Assembly: GCF_000425165.1 (NCBI RefSeq)
Contig: NZ_AULG01000023.1
Coordinates: forward strand, 39,298-103,297
Reading direction: 5' to 3'
Source: Photobacterium halotolerans DSM 18316
GTDB taxonomy: Bacteria > Pseudomonadota > Gammaproteobacteria > Enterobacterales > Vibrionaceae
DNA: 64,000 nt
Both the position numbers and the translations under genes were made by a program. How positions within the stretch are numbered: position 1 is the first letter of the stretch; each line of letters begins with the position of its first letter. Positions 17,808 through 26,866 of this stretch are shown piece after piece. The notes under the pieces are model-generated. The model was not told the DNA's origin and searched no databases. It saw nothing but the letters and a program-made list of their open reading frames with translations.

Positions 17808-18482
17808 TTATTCTGCGTCCGGCTCAATACCGTCCTGTTCAATATTCTCGGCTTCCAGCAACGCCTGCTGGCGGGCCAGTTCCGGGGCAAACCAGGTATC
17901 GAGTTTGCGGCGGACCTGATCAACACCTATGCCTTTCAGGGCAGAAAAATTCTCGACTTCCACATCACCACCAAAGGCCAGCGCGGCTTCGCGAATTTTC
18001 AGCAGCTGCGCTTTACGGGCACCACTTTTGAGTTTGTCTGCTTTGGTCAGCAGCACCAGTACCGGCAGGTGGCTTTCCACTGCCCAGTAAATCATTTGCT
18101 GGTCGAGATCTTTCATCGGATGGCGGATATCCATTAATACCACCAGTCCCTGCAGGCATTCGCGTTTTTGCAGGTATTCCCCCAGTGCCGCCTGCCACTT
18201 CTTTTTCATCTCAAGCGGTACCTGAGCATAGCCATAGCCGGGCAGGTCAATCAGGTTACAGCCGGTTCTGACTTCAAACATGTTGATCAACTGGGTACGG
18301 CCTGGAGTTTTTGAGGTACGTGCCAGGCTTTTCTGATCAGTCAGACGATTTAAAGCACTTGATTTACCGGCATTAGATCGGCCAGCAAATGCAATCTCAA
18401 CGCCTTTATCCAAAGGAAGGTGGCGGATGTCCGGAGCACTGGTAATAAAATGGGTTTGTCTGTAGTTGAGAGGGGAATTCAC
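17808..18482 (-). CDS. engB: EngB (YihA/YsxC), ribosome-biogenesis GTPase
   Basis: A 224-residue GTPase. Motifs are G1 [10 protein letters not shown]2-region [12 protein letters not shown]3 [11 protein letters not shown] and G4 TKADK. It is essential for 50S ribosome assembly in most bacteria. The reading frame extends 23 residues upstream, but E. coli EngB aligns from NYQQTHF. I therefore use GTG at 18482 ([12 protein letters not shown]), which has GGAG about 8 nt upstream. The C-terminus is an acidic tail ending in [10 protein letters not shown]. Confidence 0.94.
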   Translation of the reverse strand: MNSPLNYRQTHFITSAPDIRHLPLDKGVEIAFAGRSNAGKSSALNRLTDQKSLARTSKTPGRTQLINMFEVRTGCNLIDLPGYGYAQVPLEMKKKWQAALGEYLQKRECLQGLVVLMDIRHPMKDLDQQMIYWAVESHLPVLVLLTKADKLKSGARKAQLLKIREAALAFGGDVEVENFSALKGIGVDQVRRKLDTWFAPELARQQALLEAENIEQDGIEPDAE

Positions 18483-18640
18483 TGTTAACTCCGTCAAGTC
18501 TTCTGGTCGTCGACTAATTACTTTTATGCGAAAGTGTGTAAAATGTACCACTAACCCTGCTTGGTTAGTGGTGCATTGTATACCATGTTGCTAAGCAATA
18601 CTTGTGGTACTGGAAGCTCAATAATTATAAACGGAATGTC

Positions 18641-19258
18641 ATGAAGAAATTAGCATTGATATTTACACTTCTTGCCAGTTGCACAAGCTGGGCCCAGGGA
18701 GATGTTGAAGCTGGAAAAGCAAAAGCAGCGACATGTGCAGCATGCCATGGCGCTGATGGTAAAGGTATCACAGGACAATACCCCAACCTTGCGGGTCAGC
18801 ACCCACGTTATCTGGAGAAGCAGCTGAAGGAATTCAAGCTGGCGATGACGACAGGTGGTGAACAAGGGCGTAATGATCCTGTGATGGGCGGCATGGCGAT
18901 GCCTTTGTCTGAACAAGACATGGCGGATCTGGCAGCTTACTTCAGTTCCCTGCCTGCGATAGAAGGCACCACAACCGAGAGTTCGATCGAAATCGGTCAG
19001 CAGCTCTACCGTGTGGGTGATGCCGACCGTGGAATTGCGGCCTGTACGGCGTGTCACGGTCCGCGGGGTAATGGTACCAGCCTGTCTGGTTTCCCGGATA
19101 TTTCCGGACAGCCTGCGGAATACATCAAGAAACAGTTGACCATGTTCCGCGAAGGCCAGCGCAGCAACGACATGAACGCTATGATGCGTTCAGTCGCGGC
19201 GAAACTGAGTGATAAGGAAATCGACGCCTTGTCACAGTATGTTGGCGGTCTTCACTGA
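18641..19258 (+). CDS. Dihaem cytochrome c4, periplasmic
   Basis: A 205-residue exported protein with a signal peptide (MKKLALIFTLLASCTSWAQG) and two class I c-type domains. The haem-binding motifs are Cys32-Ala-Ala-Cys35-His36 and Cys135-Thr-Ala-Cys138-His139, and methionine ligands are available in GGMAMP and the MNAMM segment. Cytochrome c4 carries electrons from the bc1 complex to cbb3 or other terminal oxidases. ATG 18641 begins the signal peptide; an upstream in-frame ATG adds 13 polar residues. It is divergent from engB, a standard arrangement in Vibrionaceae. Confidence 0.94.
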   Translation: MKKLALIFTLLASCTSWAQGDVEAGKAKAATCAACHGADGKGITGQYPNLAGQHPRYLEKQLKEFKLAMTTGGEQGRNDPVMGGMAMPLSEQDMADLAAYFSSLPAIEGTTTESSIEIGQQLYRVGDADRGIAACTACHGPRGNGTSLSGFPDISGQPAEYIKKQLTMFREGQRSNDMNAMMRSVAAKLSDKEIDALSQYVGGLH

Positions 19259-19293
19259 TCACACACTCAGTATCGCAAGCTTCGCAGTGTAAT

Positions 19294-19318
19294 AAAGGCA
19301 GCTCAGGCTGCCTTTTTT
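19294..19318 (+). terminator. Terminator after cytochrome c4
   Basis: GGCAGC, TCAG, GCTGCC and six T residues, 38 nt after the stop. Confidence 0.85.
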
Positions 19319-19424
19319 ACTGGCCGGGATGCACCGCGCTGTCCGTTTCTCAATCGGCGCAGGTCTGCTATCATACGCGGCTTGATTTTGACCGCGCCGG
19401 AGACCCTGGCTCAAGGAGATGCTG

Positions 19425-20069
19425 ATGACGGTTTGTACCTTATGCGACAGCGCAGCCATTCAGGCTTATCATCAAGACAACCGGCGGGCCTATTTTCAAT
19501 GCCGGGATTGCCGTCTGGTGTTTGCGGATCCGGCCTCGCATTTGACACCTGAGCAGGAAAAAGCGGTCTACGATCAGCATGAAAACCATGTTGAAGATGA
19601 AGGGTATCGCCGTTTTCTCAGCCGGCTGGCCGCACCGCTTAGCGCGCGTTTGCCGCCAGGGCCGCTGGATGGTCTGGATTTCGGCTGCGGCCCCGGCCCG
19701 GCTCTGGCAAGCATGTTTCGTGAGCAGGGACACCAGGTGGCTGTTTATGATCCGTATTTTGCCCCGGATACCGCAGCGCTGGCCTCTCAGTATGACTTTG
19801 TCACCTGTACCGAGGCGATTGAACATTTTTATACCCCGGCCCGTGAATGGCAGTTACTGCTGTCATTGGTCAAGCCGGGCGGCTGGCTGGGATTGATGAC
19901 TAAGCTGGCAACCGATGCCGAGGCGTTCAGCCGCTGGCATTACAAGAATGATCCCACCCACGTCAGTTTTTTCAGCCAGGAGACGTTCCGTTATCTGGCA
20001 CAACGAGATGGACTGGCGGTGGAATTTATTGGTAACGATGTAATTATGCTGAGGAAAAATCAGTCATGA
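19425..20069 (+). CDS. Class I SAM-dependent methyltransferase with N-terminal zinc-ribbon-like motif
   Basis: A 214-residue protein. The N-terminus has CTLCDS and CRDC, a four-cysteine zinc-ribbon pattern (residues 4-31). The Rossmann core follows: motif I DFGCGPGPALASM, the second-strand acidic residue in VAVYDPYF, motif IV FVTCTEAIEHF and LVKPGGWLGLMT. The substrate is unknown; such proteins are usually annotated as small-molecule or ubiquinone-like methylases. ATG 19425 is chosen because AAGGAG lies 6 nt upstream, while another ATG directly abuts it. The stop overlaps the yihI start in an ATGA, so the two are coupled. Confidence 0.88.
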   Translation: MTVCTLCDSAAIQAYHQDNRRAYFQCRDCRLVFADPASHLTPEQEKAVYDQHENHVEDEGYRRFLSRLAAPLSARLPPGPLDGLDFGCGPGPALASMFREQGHQVAVYDPYFAPDTAALASQYDFVTCTEAIEHFYTPAREWQLLLSLVKPGGWLGLMTKLATDAEAFSRWHYKNDPTHVSFFSQETFRYLAQRDGLAVEFIGNDVIMLRKNQS

Positions 20070-20602
20070 CCCGTAAGAAAAGAGGCCGTAAACCTGGCTC
20101 TGAAGGCCCGGCGCAGTTCGTAGAAAAGAGTGTCAGCCAGCAAGATCTGGATGGCCGTGCCCGTCAGAAAGCCCGTAAGCGTAAAGGTTTGAAAGCGGGC
20201 AGCCGTCACTCAGACGCGGATGCTCAGAGTGCGCACCGTCAGGGACAGGCGAAAGATCCTCGCCACGGCAGTAAAAAACCGGTGCCACTGATTGTCGAGC
20301 CGAAGCCAACCAAGCAGGCCCGTCGTATGAGTGCCGAGCAGGAGCTGGCGATGCTGGAGAATGATCCGCAGCTGATGGCGCTGCTGGACCGTCTGGATGC
20401 CGGTGAAAAACTGGGTGCCGGGCTGCAGAAGCAGGTCGACCAGAAACTGGATCGTATTGAGCAGCTGATGAAACAGCTGGGCCTGTACGACGACGAGCAG
20501 GATGAGGCCGAGGATCAAATCGCCGCCGGGGATGCCCGCAGCGAAGAAGATCTGCTCGATGACTTTGAAAATACCCGTTGGGACGATTTCGATAAGGAGT
20601 AA
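20066..20602 (+). CDS. yihI: YihI, activator of the Der GTPase
   Basis: A 178-residue, highly charged protein (E. coli YihI 169). It has a basic N-terminal half (TRKKRGRKPGSEGPAQF, RARQKARKRKGLKAGSRH) and a middle domain MSAEQELAMLENDPQLMALLDRLDAGEKL typical of the family. The C-terminus is acidic (DEQDEAEDQ). YihI stimulates GTP hydrolysis by Der and so modulates 50S assembly, thematically linked to nearby engB. It starts within the stop of the methyltransferase gene and ends 3 nt before the next gene. Confidence 0.93.
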   Translation: MTRKKRGRKPGSEGPAQFVEKSVSQQDLDGRARQKARKRKGLKAGSRHSDADAQSAHRQGQAKDPRHGSKKPVPLIVEPKPTKQARRMSAEQELAMLENDPQLMALLDRLDAGEKLGAGLQKQVDQKLDRIEQLMKQLGLYDDEQDEAEDQIAAGDARSEEDLLDDFENTRWDDFDKE

Positions 20603-20605
20603 GCC

Positions 20606-21088
20606 TTGCAGGATCTGAAACTCTGGTTGTTAGTGGCAGGAAGCCTGATTGTTGTGGCACTGGCGGCCTATGCCGCTTATCTGCTCTACCAGCTGTATCA
20701 ACAAAAGCAGCGCCATAAGGCTTTTATTGCCCGCGCACAGCAACAACAGAGCGAGGCGATTGCGCAGCGAAATGCCAATATTCTGGAAAGTGTCTACATT
20801 ATTGCCGAAGCCGGACGGCAGGAGCAGTGCGACATGTCGGAAATTGCCATTCGCCTCTATAAGCTGATGACAGTGTTGCAGGCCGAACGCAGCGTCAACT
20901 TTTCCGCCCAGTATCCGGCTTTGTTTGAGCTGTATAAAGTGGTTGAAGAGATGCCGCGCGGTGATGAACGCAAAGCCCTGGCCAAGCAGGAGCGGATGAA
21001 AGACGATCTGCTGCGCATGAAAGCCGAATCACGGTTGTTTGATGCAATACAGGCGGAGCTGACTCAAATCCTGGCGCAAAAGGCGTAA
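20606..21088 (+). CDS. DUF2489 membrane-anchored protein
   Basis: 160 residues. A single N-terminal transmembrane helix (about residues 7-28, LWLLVAGSLIVVALAAYAAY) is followed by a coiled-coil-like cytoplasmic or periplasmic domain (QQKQRHKAFIARAQQQQSEA). It begins with TTG; this start is supported by AAGGAG 6 nt upstream and the tight spacing after yihI. DUF2489 proteins are found in the same place, between yihI and hemN, in other Vibrionaceae. Function unknown. Confidence 0.85.
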   Translation: MQDLKLWLLVAGSLIVVALAAYAAYLLYQLYQQKQRHKAFIARAQQQQSEAIAQRNANILESVYIIAEAGRQEQCDMSEIAIRLYKLMTVLQAERSVNFSAQYPALFELYKVVEEMPRGDERKALAKQERMKDDLLRMKAESRLFDAIQAELTQILAQKA

Positions 21089-21112
21089 CTCTTCACCTGC
21101 GAGTGACATGAT

Positions 21113-21142
21113 AAACCCAGTGGCCCGCCACTGGGTTTTTTG
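21113..21142 (+). terminator. Terminator of the methyltransferase-yihI-DUF2489 operon
   Basis: AACCCAGTGG, CCCG, CCACTGGGTT, then T residues, 25 nt after the DUF2489 stop. Confidence 0.9.
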
Positions 21143-21171
21143 TTTGCCGGCCGGCACAATCAGAGCGGTTT

Positions 21172-21185
21172 TTGTTATCGATCAA
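21172..21185 (+). promoter_or_regulatory. FNR-like box upstream of hemN
   Basis: TTGTTATCGATCAA matches the FNR consensus TTGAT-N4-ATCAA with one mismatch. It lies 70 nt before the hemN start. A class II start (centre at -41.5) would fall near 21220. Anaerobic induction of oxygen-independent hemN by FNR/Anr is known in other proteobacteria. Confidence 0.6.
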
Positions 21186-21254
21186 TAATCGGGCGGCGGC
21201 CTCGTGCTAGCTTGGCGGATTGACTTGGCAGAACGTCTGTGAGGTAACGCTGCG

Positions 21255-22628
21255 ATGACAGAGCAATCCATGATTTGGGATCAGGCCCTGATCGAAAAAT
21301 ATAACTATTCAGGCCCCCGTTACACCTCGTATCCGACGGCCCTCGAGTTTCAGCCCGACTTTACCGCCGTGGATTTCACCGCCGCCTGCCAGCGCTATCC
21401 CGAGCGCCGTTTATCGCTTTATATCCACATTCCGTTCTGCCACACCCTGTGTTATTACTGCGGCTGTAATAAAGTCATTACCCGGCATGCGCATAAGGCC
21501 GACATCTATCTGGCGGCCCTGGACATTGAGATTCGCCAGCGTGCAGCCCTGATGCAGGGCCGGGCTGTCAGTCAGCTGCACCTGGGCGGCGGGACCCCCA
21601 CTTTTCTGACCAAGCCGCAAATCACCCGGCTGATGGCACAGCTGCGCGCCTCCTTCACCCTGCTGCCGGAGGCGGAAATCAGCATAGAAGTCGACCCGCG
21701 CCGGATGGAGCTGGATGTGCTGGATCATCTGCGGGAGGAAGGCTTTAACCGTCTGAGTATCGGTGTGCAGGATTTCGATAAAGAAGTTCAGCAACTGGTC
21801 AACCGCGAACAGGACAAAGACTTCATTGAAGCTTTGGTCAATCGTGCCCGGGAGTTGGGCTTCCGCTCGACCAATCTGGATCTGATCTACGGCTTGCCGA
21901 AACAGAACAATGCCCGTTTTATTAACACCCTGGAGCAGGTGCTGGCGATGAAACCGGGGCGCTTGTCTGTGTTTAACTATGCCCACATGCCGTCACTGTT
22001 TGCTGCTCAGCGAAAAATCAAAGACGCCGATTTACCGGCGCCGTCTGAGAAGCTGGCGATGCTGCACAGCACCATTGAAACCCTGACCGGGGCCGGCTAT
22101 CAGTTTATCGGTATGGACCATTTTGCCCTGCCGGAGGATGAACTGGCCGTGGCCCAGCGCAAAGGCAAGCTGCACCGCAATTTTCAGGGCTACACCACTC
22201 AGGGAGACTGCGATCTGTTGGGACTCGGGGTGTCCGCGATTTCTATGATCGGCGACAGTTATAGCCAGAACCAGAAAGATCTCAAGGCTTACTATGCTGA
22301 CATTGAATCGCAACAGCATGCGCTGTGGAAAGGGGTGAACCTGACCGCCGATGATCTGCTGCGCCGCGAGGTGATTAAAACCCTGATTTGCCAGTTTGAA
22401 CTTTCGATAACAGAGATTGAAGCGCGGTACGGGATTCACTTTGCCGAGTATTTTGCCCAAGACTTATCGCTGCTGCAGACCTTTATTGATGACGGTCTGG
22501 TGCGTGTGACGGATGAGCGGATAGCCGTCGCCCCTAAGGGCCGGTTGCTGATCCGCAATATCTGCATGTGCTTTGATGTCTATCTGCGCCAGCGTGCCCG
22601 CCAGCAGCAGTTTTCGCGGGTGATCTGA
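21255..22628 (+). CDS. hemN: HemN, oxygen-independent coproporphyrinogen III dehydrogenase
   Basis: A 457-residue radical-SAM enzyme, the same length as E. coli HemN. The cluster motif is Cys62-x3-Cys66-x2-Cys69 with the following Gly-Cys71 in HIPFCHTLCYYCGCNK. It also has the LHLGGGTPTF SAM-binding segment, and the N-terminal trip-wire KYNYSGPRYTSYPTAL is conserved. It makes protoporphyrinogen IX without oxygen, the anaerobic step of haem synthesis. An FNR-like box lies upstream and a strong bidirectional terminator separates it from convergent add. Confidence 0.97.
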   Translation: MTEQSMIWDQALIEKYNYSGPRYTSYPTALEFQPDFTAVDFTAACQRYPERRLSLYIHIPFCHTLCYYCGCNKVITRHAHKADIYLAALDIEIRQRAALMQGRAVSQLHLGGGTPTFLTKPQITRLMAQLRASFTLLPEAEISIEVDPRRMELDVLDHLREEGFNRLSIGVQDFDKEVQQLVNREQDKDFIEALVNRARELGFRSTNLDLIYGLPKQNNARFINTLEQVLAMKPGRLSVFNYAHMPSLFAAQRKIKDADLPAPSEKLAMLHSTIETLTGAGYQFIGMDHFALPEDELAVAQRKGKLHRNFQGYTTQGDCDLLGLGVSAISMIGDSYSQNQKDLKAYYADIESQQHALWKGVNLTADDLLRREVIKTLICQFELSITEIEARYGIHFAEYFAQDLSLLQTFIDDGLVRVTDERIAVAPKGRLLIRNICMCFDVYLRQRARQQQFSRVI

Positions 22629-22656
22629 ATCTCACGCTGATCACGTCCAGCAAAGA

Positions 22657-22694
22657 AAAAACGCCCCGCTTGTGATCTCAAGCGGGGCGTTTTT
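22657..22694. terminator. Bidirectional terminator between hemN and add
   Basis: AAAAACGCCCCGCTTG, loop TGATCT, CAAGCGGGGCGTTTTT. The 16-bp perfect stem has A/T ends, so it works for both converging genes. Confidence 0.95.
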
Positions 22695-22715
22695 GTTGTG
22701 CGGGTGATGGCGGGA

Positions 22716-23717
22716 TTAACGCTTGGCAGCCATCTCACGCAGGGCGTTCTTCTCGCTGTCAGACAGGAAAGCCAGCTCCAGGCCGTTGCTTTGCGCCTGG
22801 CGGATTTGCTCCGGCGTCAGACCCGCCTTAGGCGCAGCCACTTCGTACTCGTAAGGCAGCTCAATGCCTTCCACGGCCGGGTCATCGGTATTCAGGCAGG
22901 CCAGAATGCCGTGATCGAGAAACTGCTTGAGCGGGTGACCGGCCAGGCTTTCGACAGTGCTGGTCTGGATATTGGACGTCAGGCAGGATTCAATCCCTAT
23001 CTTGTGCTCAGCCAGGTAATCCATCAGTCTGGCATCTTCCACCGCTTTGACACCGTGGCCGATACGCACCGCGCCCAGCTCCTGAATGGCCTGCCACATG
23101 CTTTCCGGACCAGCAGCTTCACCGGCATGCACTGTGACCTGCAGGCCGGCATCGCGCACCTGCCTGAAGTGGCCGACAAACTGATCACCCGGCTGGCCCA
23201 GTTCATCGCCGGCCAGATCAACGGCAACCAGGTGGTCTTTCTGGCTCAGCAGCGCGTCCAGCTCCTGCTGGCAGGCCTGGGTGCCGAAAGTCCGGCTCAT
23301 GATACCGATCAGGTTGGCTTTGATGCCAAAATCGCGGCAACCGGCACGCACACCGTCCACCACGGCTTCGACCACACCGGCAACGGGCAGCTGGTGTTTC
23401 ATCGCCATGTAATAGGGTGAGAAGCGCAGCTCAGCATAGTCAATCTGTGCGTTGAGGGCATCTTCGACATTCTCGTAGGCCACACGGCGGCAGGCCTCCA
23501 GATCACCCAGTACCGCGACGCCCCAGTCCAGCTTGGACAGGAAAGCGACCAGGCTGGGTTCGGCTTCCACGATTTGAACGTGCGGACGCAGCGACTCCAG
23601 GTCGTTGGCAGGCAGTGCCATGCCAAACTGCTGGCCCAGCTCAAGAATGGTCTGAATACGGATGTTGCCGTCCAGGTGACGGTGCAAATCGGTCAGTGGC
23701 AGGTGTTTGCTAATCAT
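22716..23717 (-). CDS. add: Adenosine deaminase
   Basis: A 333-residue metal-dependent TIM-barrel deaminase. Zinc ligands and catalytic residues are visible: HRHLDGN near residue 12, [14 protein letters not shown] with catalytic His and Glu, IGHGVKA, and [11 protein letters not shown] with the metal aspartate. It converts adenosine and deoxyadenosine to inosine in purine salvage. ATG 23717 ([15 protein letters not shown]) corresponds to the Vibrio cholerae start. The upstream extension of 20 residues is not part of the family, though an ATG two codons earlier is possible. Confidence 0.95.
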   Translation of the reverse strand: MISKHLPLTDLHRHLDGNIRIQTILELGQQFGMALPANDLESLRPHVQIVEAEPSLVAFLSKLDWGVAVLGDLEACRRVAYENVEDALNAQIDYAELRFSPYYMAMKHQLPVAGVVEAVVDGVRAGCRDFGIKANLIGIMSRTFGTQACQQELDALLSQKDHLVAVDLAGDELGQPGDQFVGHFRQVRDAGLQVTVHAGEAAGPESMWQAIQELGAVRIGHGVKAVEDARLMDYLAEHKIGIESCLTSNIQTSTVESLAGHPLKQFLDHGILACLNTDDPAVEGIELPYEYEVAAPKAGLTPEQIRQAQSNGLELAFLSDSEKNALREMAAKR

Positions 23718-23798
23718 GATCATGGTATCCCGGAAAAACTGTAGCCTCAGTATAAGCAAAGACATCAAGACAATCATTAGACTCAGGGCGACGATCCG

Positions 23799-23819
23799 GC
23801 CCGATCGTTAAGATCGGGC
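23799..23819. repeat. Hairpin between add and ntrC
   Basis: GCCCGATC, GTTAA, GATCGGGC: an 8-bp perfect stem without a T-run, 62 nt beyond the ntrC stop and upstream of add. It could be an mRNA-end hairpin for ntrC. Confidence 0.35.
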
Positions 23820-23880
23820 TGATGTTTACTTCCGCTGTTGAAAAAATCACCAATCCCATCCATCGGCAGTGGCAGGGTTT

Positions 23881-25296
23881 TCAGTCACTGGCCATGTTGA
23901 GCTCTTTGAGTTTGCGGGTCAGGGTGTTGCGTCCCCAGCCGAGCAGCTTGGCGGCTTCCTGTTTGTGGCCGTGGGTAAATTCCAGGGCGGTATCGAGCAG
24001 AATGCGTTCAAATTCCGGCATGGCTTCGCCCAGCAGATTCTGGTTGCCCTGCTGCAATGCCTGGCGGGCCCAGTGCTGCAGCGACTGTTGCCAGTGCGGC
24101 TCGCTGCCGTCGCCTTTCGGCTGGCTGTCGACCGCGGTCAGCTCGGGCGGCAGATCCGACGGCAGGATTTCGTTGCCGCTGGCCATCACGGTCAGCCAGC
24201 GACAGGTATTTTCCAGCTGGCGAACATTACCCGGCCAGCTCAGGCTGGTGAGCAGGGTTTCTGTGTCCGGGTGCAGGGATTTGATTTCCACTCCCAGTTC
24301 ATCGGAGGCCCGCTTTAAGAAATGGCGGGTCAGCTGCGGGATATCCTGGCGGCGGTCTTTCAGGGCAGGCAGATGGACCCGGATGACATTCAGGCGGTGG
24401 AACAGATCTTCCCGGAAATCCCCTTTGGCCACCAGCCGTTCCAGATTCTGGTGGGTGGCGGCTATGATGCGGACATCGACATTGATGGGTGAATGCCCGC
24501 CAACGCGATAGAACTGACCGTCAGCCAGTACCCGCAGCAAGCGGGTCTGGATATCCAGTGGCATGTCGCCGATTTCATCCAGAAACAAGGTGCCGCCATT
24601 GGCCTGCTCAAAACGCCCCTGGCGGATATTGTTGGCGCCGGTGAACGCGCCTTTTTCATGGCCAAACAGTTCAGATTCAATCAGATCTTTGGGAATGGCC
24701 GCCATGTTGAGGGCGATAAATTCGCTCTCCCGTCTCGGGCTGTGGCGGTGCAGCGCCTGGGCCACCAGCTCTTTACCTGTGCCGGATTCGCCATTGATCA
24801 GCACGGAAATCGACGAACGGGACAGGCGGCCGATGGCACGAAACACTTCCTGCATTGCCGGTGCTTCGCCGATGATCTCCGGGGCCTGCTTGGTGATTTC
24901 CTCCGGCTGCTGCTGGCGCTTTTGCTCCTGGCTGTGGGTGACCGCCCGCTCCACCAGGCTTACGGCTTCGTCGATATCAAACGGTTTGGGCAGGTATTCA
25001 AATGCCCCTTCCTGATAGGCGTTAACGGCCGCATCCAGATCCGAGTGCGCCGTCATGATAATCACCGGCAGGGTGGGGTAATCATGATGCAGGTTGCGCA
25101 GCAGTGTCAGGCCGTCCGTACCCGGCATCCGGATATCAGACACCAGGACATCCGGCACGCTGCGCTCCAGTGCTTCTACGACGCTGTCGGCATCGGCGAA
25201 GGTTTCGCAGCGCAGTCCGGCTGCATTCAGGGTGCGCTCCAGTACCCAGCGTATGGAGCTGTCATCGTCGACAACCCAGATTAGTCCTTTGCTCAT
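23881..25296 (-). CDS. glnG: NtrC (GlnG), nitrogen response regulator and sigma-54 activator
   Basis: A 471-residue NtrC-type activator in three domains. The receiver has the phosphorylation site Asp54 in VSDIRMPGTDGL. The AAA+ domain (about 140-380) has Walker A GESGTGKE, the sigma-54 contact loop GAFTGA and Walker B GGTLFLDEIGD. The C-terminal Fis-type helix-turn-helix ends in HKQEAAKLLGWGRNTLTRK. Phosphorylated by NtrB, it activates glnA and other nitrogen genes. It is the second gene after ntrB, 75 nt downstream. Palindromes for it occur upstream of both ntrB and glnA. Confidence 0.96.
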   Translation of the reverse strand: MSKGLIWVVDDDSSIRWVLERTLNAAGLRCETFADADSVVEALERSVPDVLVSDIRMPGTDGLTLLRNLHHDYPTLPVIIMTAHSDLDAAVNAYQEGAFEYLPKPFDIDEAVSLVERAVTHSQEQKRQQQPEEITKQAPEIIGEAPAMQEVFRAIGRLSRSSISVLINGESGTGKELVAQALHRHSPRRESEFIALNMAAIPKDLIESELFGHEKGAFTGANNIRQGRFEQANGGTLFLDEIGDMPLDIQTRLLRVLADGQFYRVGGHSPINVDVRIIAATHQNLERLVAKGDFREDLFHRLNVIRVHLPALKDRRQDIPQLTRHFLKRASDELGVEIKSLHPDTETLLTSLSWPGNVRQLENTCRWLTVMASGNEILPSDLPPELTAVDSQPKGDGSEPHWQQSLQHWARQALQQGNQNLLGEAMPEFERILLDTALEFTHGHKQEAAKLLGWGRNTLTRKLKELNMASD

Positions 25297-25371
25297 CGCA
25301 TGCCCTCCGTTGTGTCCTTTGTGTGCATGCCGGGCGTGATGGCGGAAACGCGAACAGGCCCGGCTGCTTTG

Positions 25372-26436
25372 TTATTCTGTTGATTGAATCGGTAGATAAA
25401 TGGAAAATGTTGTCTGTCCTGGCCAGCTCGACACTTCAATTTTGCCGTGGTGCTGATCAATTAAATTCTGGGCGATGGACAGGCCGAGCCCGTTACCGCC
25501 TTCACGGCCCGTGACCATGGGATAAAACAGGGTGTCCTGTATGTCGGCCGGAATGCCGGGTCCGTTGTCTATGATGTCGATTTTGGCCGCGATCCTGTGC
25601 CGCTGGCCGTGAATCAAGGCCTGATGCGCGGTGCGGGTCTGCAGGGTAATGACCCCTTCGCCCGGCTGCTGGCTCAGCGCCAGGGCGGCATTGCTGACAA
25701 TATTGAGGATGGCCTGCTCCAGCTGCTCCGGGTCCATGCTGAAATCCGGCAGGCTGGGGTCATAATCGCGCTGGATGCGCAGCTGTTGCTCTCTGTGATC
25801 CAGCGACACCAGCTGGCGCACTTTCTCCAGCACCACATGGATATTGCCTACCGTTCTGACGCCGGGTTTTTGTGGCCCTAACAGGCGGTCGACCAGATTT
25901 CGCAGCCGGTCGGCCTGTTCAATGATCATCTGGGTGTACTCGGTATAGCTGGGATCCGGCAGGGCTTTTTCCAGCAATTGCGCGGCCCCGCGCAATCCCC
26001 CCAGCGGGTTTTTGATCTCATGGGCCAGGCCGCGGACCAGCTCTTTGGCGGCTTGCTGCTGTGCGTGCTGGCTGATTTCCTGGCTGATCCGGCGCTGCTG
26101 GTCGATGGGTTTGAGCTCCAGCAGGATCAGCACATCTTTCTGCCAGCTGACCGGGCTGGCATTGATTTCCAGAGTATGGTGGCGGCCATCAATCACCAGG
26201 GTTACTTCGCCGTCGGTCAGGCCCTGTCCGCTTTGCACTGTCGACTGAATCAGGCCCAGATCGAGCGAGCTGTGCTGGAGCAGATCCGGAAAGCGACAGC
26301 CCAGCAATCGCCGCTGGCTGCAGGACATCAACTGCTCTGCGGCCGGATTGACGTAGCGAATTTTCAGCAGCTCATCGAGCAGTATCACCGCAGTGACCAG
26401 GTTGTTCAGGATCAATGGCGTAAAAGCGGCAGTCAC
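25372..26436 (-). CDS. glnL: NtrB (GlnL), nitrogen-sensing histidine kinase/phosphatase
   Basis: A 354-residue soluble kinase. A PAS domain covers about residues 5-110, the HisKA box is [18 protein letters not shown] with His139, and the catalytic domain has the N box ([12 protein letters not shown]), G1 DNGPGIP and G2 [13 protein letters not shown]. It phosphorylates or dephosphorylates NtrC under PII control. The frame continues 22 residues upstream. The GTG at 26436 is chosen because AAGGA lies 7 nt before it and alignment with E. coli GlnL begins nearby. Confidence 0.95.
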   Translation of the reverse strand: MTAAFTPLILNNLVTAVILLDELLKIRYVNPAAEQLMSCSQRRLLGCRFPDLLQHSSLDLGLIQSTVQSGQGLTDGEVTLVIDGRHHTLEINASPVSWQKDVLILLELKPIDQQRRISQEISQHAQQQAAKELVRGLAHEIKNPLGGLRGAAQLLEKALPDPSYTEYTQMIIEQADRLRNLVDRLLGPQKPGVRTVGNIHVVLEKVRQLVSLDHREQQLRIQRDYDPSLPDFSMDPEQLEQAILNIVSNAALALSQQPGEGVITLQTRTAHQALIHGQRHRIAAKIDIIDNGPGIPADIQDTLFYPMVTGREGGNGLGLSIAQNLIDQHHGKIEVSSWPGQTTFSIYLPIQSTE

Positions 26437-26497
26437 AGTCTCATCCTTGTGGTTATGGCCAGTGTGCCCGCTGGCGGAGCAAACACCTCTGGTGCAT

Positions 26498-26514
26498 TGC
26501 ACTGTTTTGGTGCA
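26498..26514 (-). promoter_or_regulatory. NtrC site upstream of ntrB (autoregulation)
   Basis: TGCAC-TGTTTT-GGTGCA is a near-perfect 17-bp NtrC palindrome 62 nt upstream of the ntrB start. The E. coli glnL promoter carries a similar site through which NtrC represses it. Confidence 0.65.
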
Positions 26515-26819
26515 TTACAGTGTAGCCCGTCTTTTATTACTTGTGCAGCACTAAGTGAGCGAGTCCAGCCTTTTTAGGCTATTGGTGACAGCAACCGCTT
26601 TGAGACTGACTCCTGACAACGCATAAAGACGGTGAACGCTGAAGAATAATGCAATAATCTTGCCGTCTTTTCTGGCCCCGTTAACCTCAGTAAGCCTGTA
26701 AGGAGTGCCGGCAGCGGGAAACGGGATGACTCGTTTTGGTGAAAGGGGTTGCGCCAGCCTGGGGCTGTCAGCCAGGGTGCAGAGAGCGGTTGCCCTGCCT
26801 TGGTGAACCCGATAAAGAA
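26515..26819. other. Intergenic stretch between ntrB control site and glnA terminator
   Basis: No credible gene; short frames here lack ribosome sites and family resemblance. It probably holds the ntrB promoter near its left edge. I see no other structured element. Confidence 0.4.
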
Positions 26820-26841
26820 AAGGCCTGCATGTGCAGGCCTT
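26820..26841 (-). terminator. glnA intrinsic terminator
   Basis: AAGGCCTGCA, TG, TGCAGGCCTT: a perfect 10-bp palindrome 25 nt after the glnA stop. On the minus strand it is followed by TTCTTTAT. Confidence 0.8.
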
Positions 26842-26866
26842 GAACAGTGAATCGCTGTGTTCCGAC

